The notes beneath the pieces were generated by a model that worked only from the letters and a program-made list of their open reading frames with translations, made no database searches and was not told the DNA's origin. From positions 1-64,000 of the forward strand of contig JBFWVA010000004.1 in the NCBI GenBank assembly GCA_050246995.1: DNA of 64,000 nucleotides, given 5' to 3'. Within the stretch, counting starts at the first letter, position 1. Each line of letters opens with the position of its first letter. The translations under genes were made by a program, and so were the position numbers. This document shows, piece by piece, positions 1 to 8,906 of the stretch. The DNA is from SHVO01 sp050246995. GTDB lineage: Bacteria > Pseudomonadota > Alphaproteobacteria > Rhodospirillales > Rhodospirillaceae.

Positions 1-2
1 TC

Positions 3-983
3 CCCGAAACAGCCGCCGAGTGGATGGTGCGCCTGAACGGCCCCGCGTTGAGCGAAGCCGAACGGAAAGCGCTGTCGCTGTGGCTCTCGGAGGATTCAGC
101 CCGGCTGAAGGAGCTCGAGGAACTGCGCCTCGTTTGGCAGATCGCCGGCCGCGCCGTCGTTTTACCTGACGTCGCCGCGCGCCTGACGGCCGGCTTGGAG
201 CAAGCCACGCGCCCGTCCCAACGCTGGAAGAGCGGGCGCGGCGCCATCGCAGGAGCTCTTGCAGTTGCAGCCTCCATCTGCGCTGTTGTGGTCGTCCAGC
301 GCGCCGAACGTTCAGACGCGCTCGCGCTCGCGAACGGTAGCAATGTTCAAACCGCTGTCGGCCAGATTCAGCACTACACGCTCCCGGATACCTCTTCCGT
401 CACCGTGGCCGCGGATTCCGCGGTGTCGGTCAATTTCACCGAAGGCCAGCGCGAGATCGCGCTCGGACGCGGCGAGGTGTACCTCGAGGTCGCACATGAC
501 CGCGCGCGTCCCTTTACCGTCATGGCCGGATCCCACAGCGTCACAGTGACTGGAACCCAGTTTAATTTGAATTTCGACGCCGCGCGCAACGTGCTCGAAG
601 TCGCCGTGACGGAAGGCAGCGTCGACGTGGGCCTCGGGAGCGGCGTGGAAGCCAAGAAAGTCGAGAAGTTAAAAGCGGGCGACGTGGTTCTGTTCGAAGC
701 ATCAGGCGATACAGTGCGGCGCCGCGTGACGCCCAAACAAGCGGCCGATTGGCGCCAAGGCGCTATGCACTTCGATCAAACGCGCCTCCGTGACGCCATC
801 GTGGAAATGAACCGCTACGCCGCGAAACCGATCGTCGCGACGGACGAGAAAATAACCACCCTCACGTTGACGGGCCGCTTCGAGGCGCGCGACACCGCCT
901 CCTTCATCTATGCGCTGGAGACGGTGTTCGGCCTCAAGACCGTCGAGACCCCCCGCGCTTGGGAAATCTCGTTCCAGAACTGA
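3..983 (+). CDS. FecR-like anti-sigma/transmembrane sensor (5' partial)
   Basis: Inner-membrane anti-sigma factor of the FecR type, which relays a signal from an outer-membrane receptor to a cytoplasmic ECF sigma factor. The frame is already open at the window edge and reads PETAAEWM before the first ATG at 24; AAEW is typical of the FecR N-terminal domain, so the true start is upstream of the window. After the cytoplasmic N-domain comes one hydrophobic segment (about residues 72-91 from the ATG), then a periplasmic FecR beta-domain with motifs such as GRGEVYLEVAHD and TGTQFNL, and a C-terminal STN-like region. No TonB-dependent receptor follows; the next gene is convergent. Confidence 0.85.
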   Translation, partial: PETAAEWMVRLNGPALSEAERKALSLWLSEDSARLKELEELRLVWQIAGRAVVLPDVAARLTAGLEQATRPSQRWKSGRGAIAGALAVAASICAVVVVQRAERSDALALANGSNVQTAVGQIQHYTLPDTSSVTVAADSAVSVNFTEGQREIALGRGEVYLEVAHDRARPFTVMAGSHSVTVTGTQFNLNFDAARNVLEVAVTEGSVDVGLGSGVEAKKVEKLKAGDVVLFEASGDTVRRRVTPKQAADWRQGAMHFDQTRLRDAIVEMNRYAAKPIVATDEKITTLTLTGRFEARDTASFIYALETVFGLKTVETPRAWEISFQN

Positions 984-1062
984 GCACGGTCTTTAACGTT
1001 AAAGCCGTTCTCGGGCGGCGCGTACGCCCGGCGACGGCGGACGGGGATCGGTTTAGAGAGAT

Positions 1063-1548
1063 TTACGCCTTCATGTCCTTCGAGCAGATCTGGACCCCAA
1101 AACCGTCCGGATCCTTCACCGAGACACTGAGCTTTTCCGCATCGACCGTGGGATTGAGATTGCGGCGCTTTAGCTCCGCCTCAACCGCCCCGGCGTCCCA
1201 ATTGTCGAGCGTATAAGCGATATGATCGACAAACGGCTTATTGTCCGGCTGGCGTGTCTTGCGCACCACGAAGAAGCTGTCGCCGAAACCGAGATTGCAC
1301 TGCTTCCCGTCATCTTTGCTCACCTTCATGCCGAAAAGACCGGCATAGAAATCGCGCGTGCGCGCGTAGTCCGCGACACCGTAGGACACATGGTTGATGG
1401 CGACGGCCTTGAAACTCTTTGATTCTGCGGCGAACGCAGGCGCCGCAGTTCCGGCCGCAATACCCGCCGCGATCGTCTGCACCAAATGACGGCGCGAGAT
1501 GTGGCCACGTTCAAACTGCTCCAGAAGACCCGAGACGATTTTCTCCAT
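1063..1548 (-). CDS. Tat-exported VOC (glyoxalase/dioxygenase-fold) protein
   Basis: About 161 residues. An N-terminal twin-arginine signal (SRRHLVQTIAAG then an AXA-type end, AAPAFAAES) is followed by a single vicinal-oxygen-chelate domain (INHVSYGVADYARTRDFY, DHIAYTLDNW, VKDPDGFGVQI). The ATG at 1548 is chosen because AGGAGG sits 5 nt upstream; a start at 1563 is possible. VOC proteins include glyoxalases, dioxygenases and resistance proteins; the substrate cannot be told from sequence. Export by Tat suggests a metal cofactor loaded in the cytoplasm. It is last in a run of minus-strand genes from 5136 that look co-transcribed. Confidence 0.8.
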   Translation of the reverse strand: MEKIVSGLLEQFERGHISRRHLVQTIAAGIAAGTAAPAFAAESKSFKAVAINHVSYGVADYARTRDFYAGLFGMKVSKDDGKQCNLGFGDSFFVVRKTRQPDNKPFVDHIAYTLDNWDAGAVEAELKRRNLNPTVDAEKLSVSVKDPDGFGVQICSKDMKA

Positions 1549-1584
1549 GCTCTCCTCCTGCAATGAGATTTGTGATGGGAAAGT

Positions 1585-2652
1585 TCAGGCGCTTTTCGCG
1601 CACTGCCGCAGAGCCATGACCGCATAGGCCGTACCGATGGTCGAGACATAGTTGTGCATATTGTCGGCCCATAACGATTTCGTGAACCAGCGCCCGGATT
1701 CGCGCTGGTTCGCTTTCAGCCAGGCGACCCCGTTTTGGATCGCGGGGCTATCCACCGGCACGCCGCTTTTGCACAGGGTGTAGAGGACGAAGCCGGTACC
1801 GTAGCCGTCGGCGGGGCCGTTCTTGTCGTTGACGCCGCCATCCTCGCGCGGCCAATTGCCCAGGCTGGCTACCGACCAGCCGCCGTCGGGCCGCTGCAGT
1901 TTCAGCGTACGCGCAATGAGATCCTTCCGCCTGTCCGCGCTCATCAGCTCGGGCGCCTTCAAAGACGCGCGCAAAAGCACGAGTTCGCCGTGCTGGTCGC
2001 GCGCGGGCGTGGCGGCAAGATAGTGATGCAGCTTTTTAAGGCCGGCCGCGGCCTCGGGCTTTTTGAGATGGTCGGGCGGCAGGTAGCTGGCCGCGATCGC
2101 AACCATCGTCATGACGTAGTGCGGATCATCCTCGAGAAACGGCAGCGCCTTTTTCGGATACTTGAACGATCCGTCGGGGCTTTGCATCGCCCATATCTGG
2201 TCGAAGCGGGCCAGGGTTCGCGGGTCTTGCGGCAAGCCCGCTTCGCCGTCCGACATCGCGAAGGTGCCGGCGATGATCAGGCGGTTCCAAAGGATGTTGT
2301 TGTTGGCGCGCTGCTTGTCCGGCGGCACCTCGGCGGTCTTCGGGTTGTAGCTCGCCAGGAAATCAAACAAGGAATCCCGGATCTCCTTTTCGGTCGCCGC
2401 ATCGCGCTCCACCAAGAATGGCTCGGCCATGACATGAGCGAGATTGGTGTGACAGGTGCCGCACTTGTTCTGGCGCGTCCATTTCAGCGAGACCGTCTCG
2501 AGGAAATGCGACGCCTTGGCGATCGAAGGCGCTGCGCGCCTCGGTTCACTGGCTTCGGCTTTATAGCCCTCCAGATGATTGGGGCCGATCTCAGCGCCAA
2601 GCGCCGAGGTAGCCGCCACCATACAACTCACGGCCAATGCAACAAACCGCAT
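1585..2652 (-). CDS. Exported mono-heme c-type protein with prenyltransferase/squalene-cyclase-like repeats
   Basis: About 355 residues with a signal peptide ending near ALGAEI. One c-type heme site CGTCH lies at residues 64-68. The C-terminal two thirds carries repeats like those of the terpene cyclase/prenyltransferase barrel, e.g. LQRPDGGWSVASLGNW and QRESGRWFTKSLWADN. This heme-plus-barrel arrangement I infer from motifs; function is unknown, presumably periplasmic electron transfer or binding. ATG at 2652 is preferred to GTG 2655. It lies 10 bp after the companion gene ending at 2663 and is likely in the same operon. Confidence 0.6.
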   Translation of the reverse strand: MRFVALAVSCMVAATSALGAEIGPNHLEGYKAEASEPRRAAPSIAKASHFLETVSLKWTRQNKCGTCHTNLAHVMAEPFLVERDAATEKEIRDSLFDFLASYNPKTAEVPPDKQRANNNILWNRLIIAGTFAMSDGEAGLPQDPRTLARFDQIWAMQSPDGSFKYPKKALPFLEDDPHYVMTMVAIAASYLPPDHLKKPEAAAGLKKLHHYLAATPARDQHGELVLLRASLKAPELMSADRRKDLIARTLKLQRPDGGWSVASLGNWPREDGGVNDKNGPADGYGTGFVLYTLCKSGVPVDSPAIQNGVAWLKANQRESGRWFTKSLWADNMHNYVSTIGTAYAVMALRQCAKSA

Positions 2653-2662
2653 CACAAGATCC

Positions 2663-3754
2663 CTATTGCGCCGAGGCGACCGTTCGCTTCTCCGGCTTGT
2701 CGGAATGCAGGATATGCGCTTGCACGAACTTTAACTCGTGCGCCGACGAGATCGCAGTGTTTTTCCCGGTCGCCGGATCCGGATAAGCGTCGGCGAGGCG
2801 GCGCGCGGCGCGGACGATCGAGGCTAGGGCCATCTGGCCATAACTCGCATGGTGCGCCGTGCCCCAATTGACCGACAGCTGATGATGCCAATCGTCGATA
2901 TCGACATAAGCCCCCATAAGGCCCTCCGCGGAAGTCGGCGTAAGCTTCAGCCGAAACCGGGCCGCCTTGAACGACTGATCGACGTTCGTCTGGAAAGTGT
3001 CCGCGTAGGGGATCATGAGATCGCCCGGCGCAGTGATGAGCACACCGTCCACGATCTTGCCCTTCAGACTGTGTATATAGCGCTTGCCCCAACGCTCATC
3101 GACCTTTTGGGTCGCGCCGGGAATGATATCCTTGCCGTTTGCGCTGGTCAGCAGCGCGTTCAGACCCCGGTAGGTCGTCACGGTCACATCGTCGTCGTTC
3201 GTGAGATCATCGACATCGGTGATCTCCAACAGAACGCGATTGAAGTTGTACCGGCGCATATATTCGTTCTGGAAGAAATAATAGGAGCCGTCCGGCCCCC
3301 GGAAACCCGCCACGCAGCCGATCACGCGATAGAGTTCGTTATCGACGCCCTTCTCGCCTTCCGGGCTGACAAAATCCTTGGGGCCGACCTTGCCGTCGAG
3401 GTCGAGGCCGATGCCGATCTTGCTGACCGCCTCGTGGTACGGCAGCGCGCCGTTCTCGGTCGTGGGCTCCCTCTCGGCCGGGAACCAGATGTCGGACTCC
3501 CGCGACAGATGCGAATCGACGACACCGTGCTGCTTGTCCTCCGGGAATAACACTTTGAATTGCTCGCGCGGCCCGTCGTTGAAGCCTTGCGGGCATTCAC
3601 TCTTGCCATCGGGCGTCTGATAGACCGCCCAGGCCTTGTCGACGAGGACATAGCCGATCTTCCGCCCGGGCGGGCTGTCCGCCTGCGCGGCCGTGCTTCC
3701 AAACATCAACGCCGCAAGCGCGCCGAGCGCCAGCCGAGAAAGATCGTGCGTCAT
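2663..3754 (-). CDS. Exported protein of unknown function, cassette copy 1 (companion of Lipoprotein_15-like gene)
   Basis: About 363 residues; the start at 3754 gives a clean signal peptide (MTHDLSRLALGALAALMFGS then AAQADS) and has GGAG at the right distance. I do not recognise the family. It is clearly a paralogue of the protein at 7776-8879: both contain an N-terminal G(R/K)xIGYVxxD..VYQTxDGKxECPQG block, a central GPKDFxSPxGEKGxDN block, GxxxGFRGPDG, and a C-terminal ADAYPDPxTGxNTAxSSA block. In both places it follows directly downstream of a Lipoprotein_15-like repeat protein, so the two products probably act together in the periplasm or at the cell surface. Confidence 0.7.
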   Translation of the reverse strand: MTHDLSRLALGALAALMFGSTAAQADSPPGRKIGYVLVDKAWAVYQTPDGKSECPQGFNDGPREQFKVLFPEDKQHGVVDSHLSRESDIWFPAEREPTTENGALPYHEAVSKIGIGLDLDGKVGPKDFVSPEGEKGVDNELYRVIGCVAGFRGPDGSYYFFQNEYMRRYNFNRVLLEITDVDDLTNDDDVTVTTYRGLNALLTSANGKDIIPGATQKVDERWGKRYIHSLKGKIVDGVLITAPGDLMIPYADTFQTNVDQSFKAARFRLKLTPTSAEGLMGAYVDIDDWHHQLSVNWGTAHHASYGQMALASIVRAARRLADAYPDPATGKNTAISSAHELKFVQAHILHSDKPEKRTVASAQ

Positions 3755-3771
3755 ATGAATCACTCCAGCCA

Positions 3772-5136
3772 TCAACCGGCGTTGTTATAGAAGTCGTCTC
3801 TTAGCCAGAACGCTTTGAAGCCGTTGCGCGTGCCATAGAACTCGCCCAGAGCGTCGCCATTTACGTCGCCGGGCTTGTCGTTGAAGTACGTGTAGACGGG
3901 CCGGTCGCGGTACGCCCACACATGCATGGCGCCTGCCTGCCCTTGCGGCGCTATCCGCCCTGTCAAAGGATCGATATCGATCGTTGTCCAAATCCTGTTC
4001 GGCGCCTTGGCATCGGCCGCGGCCGGCACGTAACGCCAAGTCTTCAAACACCGCGCCGCGTCTCCGCCGCCGCAGACAGCGAGCCTGAACTGTTGCGGGG
4101 TCGAGGGATGATCGCAGGCCAATTGATCCAGCGCATCGTCGCCGCAGGAATACAGGTAGATGGTTTGGCCGCGCGCGTCGGCAAGCACGATGCCGGCGTG
4201 ACTGTCCTGCTCCATGAAGCCCGCCGGAACCGCCGGCGCGCGCATTGTGTAGACATTGTGCCAGCCTGGTTCGTCGCTGCCGATCTGACTGCGCAGCTTC
4301 GGATCGTCGTTGTAGGTGTAGAGCGGCCGACCCCGGAACGCCCATTGGCGCACGCCCTGCGACCGTTCGAACACCGTCCATTCCGCATTCGGCTGAACGG
4401 CTTTACCGGCCAGCACCGGCGTCCACTTCGCCAGGCAATCCTTCACGCAATTCGACGCGTTGTCGCCATCGCCGTCCCAACTATAAACGGAGTAGCCGTT
4501 CTGCATGACGATCATCCGGCCGCTACCGACCTGGCGGACGGCGAACGCCGGCGGCACGTTCGACCGCGGGCCAACAGGTTTGCGGATCGCCGGTTCGTCG
4601 CCGCCGCCGATCTTGCGGTTGCTGCCGCCGAGGACGTCGCCGCTGCGCCTGTCCAGCACGGAGGTATAAAGAGGATATCCGTCGTAAGCCCACTGCTTGG
4701 GACCGTCGCCGCGCGCGATCAAGGTCCACTTGCCGACCTCTTCAGCGTTGACCGGCGCCAGCACCGGTGGCCACACCGCTTGGCAGCTCGGTCGGTTCTC
4801 GACATCCGGCATGATGAGCCCTGCGGGATAAGGGCTCATGAGTCCGGAACTCACGCGCTCGACTTTGTCCGTGCAGGCGGAAGGCGTGTTCTTGCGGTCT
4901 CCGGCCTCGCCGTTGCGAAGGCTGCGCGTCGGCCAGGAATATAAAGTCTTGCCCGCGGCGTCCGCGAACACTGGGCCTTCGAGCTCATTCACGATCACCG
5001 TGAAGCCGGGCGGCATCGGCTCAGGCACATAACTCTCGATCTCGCCGCCTTTGCTCGTCTGCGCGGCGTGCGCCGGCGCAACGACGCCGCACGCCAGCGC
5101 GGCGATCACCGAAATCTCCCTCCACAGCTTATTCAT
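3772..5136 (-). CDS. Secreted Lipoprotein_15-like repeat protein, cassette copy 1
   Basis: About 454 residues; start 5136 chosen for GGGAGG just upstream and for the signal peptide that follows (ends near APAHAAQ). The mature protein is built of about six copies of the short repeat known as Secreted repeat of unknown function (PF03640, Yx(F/W/Y)xxD motif): GKTLYSWP, GYPLYTSVLD, YSVYSWDGDGDNASNC, GRPLYTYNDD, GQTIYLYSCGDD and DRPVYTYFND, several followed by C-x-x-x-C. No lipobox cysteine is evident, so it is probably soluble periplasmic or secreted. Its stop overlaps the region before the companion gene. Function of the family is unknown. Confidence 0.75.
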   Translation of the reverse strand: MNKLWREISVIAALACGVVAPAHAAQTSKGGEIESYVPEPMPPGFTVIVNELEGPVFADAAGKTLYSWPTRSLRNGEAGDRKNTPSACTDKVERVSSGLMSPYPAGLIMPDVENRPSCQAVWPPVLAPVNAEEVGKWTLIARGDGPKQWAYDGYPLYTSVLDRRSGDVLGGSNRKIGGGDEPAIRKPVGPRSNVPPAFAVRQVGSGRMIVMQNGYSVYSWDGDGDNASNCVKDCLAKWTPVLAGKAVQPNAEWTVFERSQGVRQWAFRGRPLYTYNDDPKLRSQIGSDEPGWHNVYTMRAPAVPAGFMEQDSHAGIVLADARGQTIYLYSCGDDALDQLACDHPSTPQQFRLAVCGGGDAARCLKTWRYVPAAADAKAPNRIWTTIDIDPLTGRIAPQGQAGAMHVWAYRDRPVYTYFNDKPGDVNGDALGEFYGTRNGFKAFWLRDDFYNNAG

Positions 5137-5328
5137 GTACCCTCCCAGGTCCACATGCGCTGTTCTCCCGGCGCCGATTATGCGCGCCTCCGCCGGAAAT
5201 GGTGGGAAAAATCGCGCGCTCGCGCGGATTTTTCGCGCAAAACCGCGTGTACCCTTTCCTTCTTTGCATGAGTTTGTGAGAAACGCTAATGATGCGCCGC
5301 ACCCGTTCAACGAACGGCAGGAGCGAGG

Positions 5329-6099
5329 ATGAAGACGACGATGGAAGCGAGCACACATACCTTCAAAGGCGCCCACGGCGATGCCATGGCCTATCACGAG
5401 ATGGGCCCCGCCCACGGACATCCCGTTATCCTGATCCACGGCTTGTTCTCCAACGCGAAGGTCAATTGGATCAAGTACGGCCACGCCGCCAAGCTCGCGG
5501 ACAAGGGCCGGCGCGTGATAATGCCGGACTTGCGCGCCCATGGCGAAAGCGCCCGCAGCCATAGCGCCGCCGACTACACCCACGACATCCTCGCCGACGA
5601 CAATCTCGGACTGATCGAACAACTTGGTCTGCAGCCGGGGGAATACGATCTCGGCGGTTATTCGCTTGGCGGACGCACCACCGCGCGCATGCTCGCGCGC
5701 GGCGCAAAGCCAGGCAAGGCGATGCTGGCCGGCATGGGACTTGAAGGTCTCTTGGATCTCGCCAACCGCGCCGACTTTTTCCGCCGCGTCCTCGAAGGCG
5801 CCGGCACCCACGAACGGTTCTCGAGCGAATGGATGGCCGAGGCTTTCCTGAAAACGACCGGCGGCGACGCGAAGGCGCTCCTGCTTTTGATCGGCAGCTT
5901 TCCTGCGGTTCCGCGCGCGGCGCTCGCCGCGTTTGAAATGCCGATTATGGTTCTTACCGGCGCGCAGGATAACGACAACGGTTCAGCGCGCGCCCTTGCC
6001 GATGAGCTGCGGAACGCAACTTACGTCGAAGTGCCCGGCAATCACATGAGCGCCGTGACGCTTCCCGACCTGGGTGACGCGCTGGCGCGCTGGTTCTGA
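5329..6099 (+). CDS. Alpha/beta-fold hydrolase
   Basis: 256 residues, no signal peptide, so cytoplasmic. Oxyanion-hole segment IHGLFSN near residue 36, nucleophile elbow GYSLGG (Ser112), acid in TGAQDND (about Asp214) and catalytic His in PGNHMS (about His239) make a complete triad. GGAGCGAGG lies directly before the ATG. It stands alone between the minus-strand exported-protein operon and the OmpA lipoprotein gene. Substrate cannot be inferred; esterase-type activity is the default. Confidence 0.85.
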   Translation: MKTTMEASTHTFKGAHGDAMAYHEMGPAHGHPVILIHGLFSNAKVNWIKYGHAAKLADKGRRVIMPDLRAHGESARSHSAADYTHDILADDNLGLIEQLGLQPGEYDLGGYSLGGRTTARMLARGAKPGKAMLAGMGLEGLLDLANRADFFRRVLEGAGTHERFSSEWMAEAFLKTTGGDAKALLLLIGSFPAVPRAALAAFEMPIMVLTGAQDNDNGSARALADELRNATYVEVPGNHMSAVTLPDLGDALARWF

Positions 6100-6291
6100 C
6101 AATTTTTGCGGCATCCGCCTCCGGCCTTTTCCGCCGGTTCCTGGCAAAGCCCCTCCTACTGCGCGACGATCTGTTTATAATCCGCACGCAACGCGGGCGA
6201 TTTACCCTGCGCGGTTCAAAAATTGCGTCCTCACAATCGCCGCATTTCGGAGCGTTTAATACTCCAGCGGGGGCGATAGGAAGGAAAACCG

Positions 6292-6873
6292 ATGCAGAGA
6301 ATCAAATCCGCCAAATTCGTAGCCGCTCTTCTCGCCGTGAGCGCCCTCGGCCTCAGCGGCTGCGCTACGAAGAAATTTGTGAATGAGCAGGTCAGCGTCA
6401 GCGATGCCCGCGCGCAATCTCGCTTCGATCAGCAGCAAGCCCAGATAAGCCAGCTCGATAAGACGGCGCAGGACGCGCTGAAACGCGCGACGGACGCCGG
6501 CAAGCTGGCAGAGGGCAAGTTCCTTTATTCGATGGTCCTCTCGGATGACTCGATTAAGTTCCCGCTCGACAGCTCCAAACTGTCGCCGGAAGCCGAACAG
6601 CGCCTATCGGTATTCGTGGACAAGCTGAAAAGCGAGAACCGCAACATCTACCTGGAGATCCAAGGTCATACCGATGCGACTGGTGCGGACAGCACGAACG
6701 AGCGCCTCGGCGAACAACGTGCTGAAGCGGTGCGTGTGTTCATGAATAAACATGGTGTGCCGCTCAATCGCATGGCGACCATTTCCTACGGCGAAAAGGA
6801 CCCGGTGGCCGATAACAAGACTCGGACCGGCCGTTCCGAAAATCGCCGCGTTGTTTTAATCGTGATGTCGTAA
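6292..6873 (+). CDS. OmpA-family peptidoglycan-binding lipoprotein
   Basis: 193 residues. A lipoprotein signal with lipobox LSGC (Cys about residue 24) is followed by a helical, probably coiled-coil stretch and a C-terminal OmpA domain (IQGHTDATGADSTNERLGEQ ... NRRVVLIVMS) that binds diaminopimelate in peptidoglycan. It would tether the outer membrane or an envelope complex to the wall. AGGAAGG precedes the ATG, and a strong terminator follows at 6882. Confidence 0.88.
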   Translation: MQRIKSAKFVAALLAVSALGLSGCATKKFVNEQVSVSDARAQSRFDQQQAQISQLDKTAQDALKRATDAGKLAEGKFLYSMVLSDDSIKFPLDSSKLSPEAEQRLSVFVDKLKSENRNIYLEIQGHTDATGADSTNERLGEQRAEAVRVFMNKHGVPLNRMATISYGEKDPVADNKTRTGRSENRRVVLIVMS

Positions 6874-6881
6874 GTGCCATG

Positions 6882-6913
6882 GGCCGCGCCAGCTCGGCGC
6901 GGCCTCTTTTCTT
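6882..6913 (+). terminator. Intrinsic terminator after OmpA-type lipoprotein
   Basis: Perfect 9-bp stem GGCCGCGCC / GGCGCGGCC with loop AGCTC, followed by TCTTTTCTTA. It lies between convergent genes. Confidence 0.85.
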
Positions 6914-6914
6914 A

Positions 6915-7712
6915 CTAGCGGTCCGAAATCCCCCTCACGAGCTCCAAAAGGTCTGACCAGCGCCAGCGCTCCGTACCGATGGCGAAGCGCGTGCCGTCCT
7001 GTAACGACAAAGTCACGAGCCCTTCCATCTGTTTCGTGCGGCATGCTTCCGGCGCGAACGCGAGTTCCCATAGCAGCGCCTGCCTCACACCCGTGAGTCC
7101 CCGGCCGTCTTGATCGGCCGCGCGCACCCAAGCGCCGTTCCACAGCATGACCGCTTTCCCAGCCCGGCCGGCATTGATAACCGCGTTATGCACGATGGGA
7201 TCGCGGCGGAGTGCGTTCTGCAGAATGCGCGCGGTGTTGCAGCCGCCGGAACCGCCGCCGCCGCCAACGCCTATGCCGCCGCCGATACCTTCGTTGTCCG
7301 CACTGACCGCGCCGGCCAGTTGCGATTCTGTCAGGATGTCGGACGTATCGGGCGCTGAGGTCTCAACAACTTCGACCGGTTCCTCGGCGGGTTTCGGCTC
7401 CGGTTTGGGGTTCGACGCTGCGGCCGCTGGCGGCGCGGGCTGCGCGGTCTCCTGCGGTGTGCCGGAGTCCCCCGGCAGCCCCGGCGGACCGGGAGGTTCC
7501 GGTGTCTCCGCTTCGACCACGGTGACGACGACGGGCGACGGTCCTGGTTCGAGGCGCGATGGATTCAGATGCAGCCACACAAGCGCGGCCACCGCCGCAA
7601 CGTGGGCGCCGACGCTGATGGCCCAGCCTGGAGAAAAGCCGCGCGGCTTTTGGGAAGGTTCAGACCGCTCATCCGGCGTTGGGCCATTTCGGTTCATGCT
7701 CCAGAAAAGCAT
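6915..7712 (-). CDS. TonB-like inner-membrane protein with proline-rich linker
   Basis: About 265 residues: short cytoplasmic N-terminus, one membrane segment (WAISVGAHVAAVAALVWL, about residues 31-48), then a Pro/Glu/Ala-rich periplasmic linker and a Gly-rich hinge. The C-terminal ~110 residues (GCNTARILQNALRRD ... RWSDLLELV) do not show the usual TonB C-terminal motif, so energy transduction is only suggested by architecture. The start may be 7712 or 7697; neither has a good ribosome site. Confidence 0.6.
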   Translation of the reverse strand: MLFWSMNRNGPTPDERSEPSQKPRGFSPGWAISVGAHVAAVAALVWLHLNPSRLEPGPSPVVVTVVEAETPEPPGPPGLPGDSGTPQETAQPAPPAAAASNPKPEPKPAEEPVEVVETSAPDTSDILTESQLAGAVSADNEGIGGGIGVGGGGGSGGCNTARILQNALRRDPIVHNAVINAGRAGKAVMLWNGAWVRAADQDGRGLTGVRQALLWELAFAPEACRTKQMEGLVTLSLQDGTRFAIGTERWRWSDLLELVRGISDR

Positions 7713-7775
7713 GAACCCGAGGCAACACCATGGCGGAGTGACCGCGCCCGCTCGCGGAGCGCGTGCAGAGCCTGC

Positions 7776-8879
7776 TTAGCGTTCTGCCGGCGTTTGTGAG
7801 GGTTGCTGTTCAGAGGCGACCTGCTTGCCGGCCGCTTCTTCCGGATGCTGGATGAAGACCTGCGTCATGTTCAGCGTGATTGCGGACGATAAAGCCGTAT
7901 TCTCGCCTGTCTTCGGGTCGGGATAAGCATCCGCGACGCGGCGCATGGCCCAGTAGAATTCCGGTGAGTCCAGGCGGTCATATGCCAGATGGTGTGTGGC
8001 GTAACCGTTCGTCCAGTCGAGCAGTGTGCTTACATCGAAATAGCCGCCCATAAGGCCATCGGCTTTCGTCGACGTCAGCGAGAGGCGCAATCTCATATCG
8101 CGAATGTGCAGCGCGCGCGGGTGACCGCCTTCGATCTGCCATGCCCAGGTGATGTCCTTTTCGGGCTCGGTGATAAGCACTCCGCCCTCGATCTTACCCT
8201 TCAGCTGCTGGATGAGCGGCTTGCCGTAGCGTTCGTCGACTCGCTGCGAGCCGCCCGGTGCGGCTTTCTCGCCCGTCGCATCGAGCAGGATGGGATCGCG
8301 GCCACGCATGATCGTGACGTCGACGCTCGGATCATCGGCCAGGCTATCGACGCCGGAAATCTCGATCATCATGCGGTTATATTGGAAGCCGCGCAGGAAT
8401 TTGCTCGCGAACAGCTGCACCTGACCGTCCGGTCCGCGGAAGCCCGTGTTGCATCCCGTGACGCGGTAGAACGCGTTATCGATTCCCTTCTCGCCGTCGG
8501 GGCTGGTGAAATCCTTCGGACCCACTTTGCCGTCGAGGTTCAGTCCGAGCGCCGTGTTGCCCGTCGTTTCGATGTAAGGGAATTGCGCGGGATGATCGGC
8601 CGGGAATGAGTTGAGGCCTTCACGGACCAGGATGGTGTCTTCCATCTTGCCGCCGGCCGGCCACAGCGCCTTGAAAATCTCGCGCGGCCCATGCGGGTTC
8701 AAGCCTTGTGGACATTCCGCCTTCCCATCCGCGGTTTGATAGACCGAGAAGTGCGCGTCCGCGACGACATACCCGATGCGGCCACCTTTGAGGGGCGCGG
8801 TCTCGTCGGCGTGGGCGGCGCCGGCGGCCACCAGGGCGCACAGCGACGTGGCGATAAAAGTCTTCGAAAGTATGCTCAT
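7776..8879 (-). CDS. Exported protein of unknown function, cassette copy 2
   Basis: 367 residues with a signal peptide (ends near AAGAAHADE). Paralogue of the protein at 2663-3754, sharing the VYQTADGKAECPQG, GPKDFTSPDGEKGIDN, NTGFRGPDG and ADAYPDPKTGENTALSSA blocks, and the same length. AAGGAAAAACGC precedes the ATG. It lies 27 bp downstream of the second Lipoprotein_15-like gene, repeating the order seen at 2663-5136. Function unknown. Confidence 0.72.
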   Translation of the reverse strand: MSILSKTFIATSLCALVAAGAAHADETAPLKGGRIGYVVADAHFSVYQTADGKAECPQGLNPHGPREIFKALWPAGGKMEDTILVREGLNSFPADHPAQFPYIETTGNTALGLNLDGKVGPKDFTSPDGEKGIDNAFYRVTGCNTGFRGPDGQVQLFASKFLRGFQYNRMMIEISGVDSLADDPSVDVTIMRGRDPILLDATGEKAAPGGSQRVDERYGKPLIQQLKGKIEGGVLITEPEKDITWAWQIEGGHPRALHIRDMRLRLSLTSTKADGLMGGYFDVSTLLDWTNGYATHHLAYDRLDSPEFYWAMRRVADAYPDPKTGENTALSSAITLNMTQVFIQHPEEAAGKQVASEQQPSQTPAER

Positions 8880-8906
8880 GCGTTTTTCCTTTTCGAATGC
8901 CGCTAC

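Noticed and set aside
5137..5811. Upstream extension of the Lipoprotein_15-like gene to 5811
   Set aside because: It is antisense to the alpha/beta hydrolase; GGGAGG and a signal peptide place the start at 5136.
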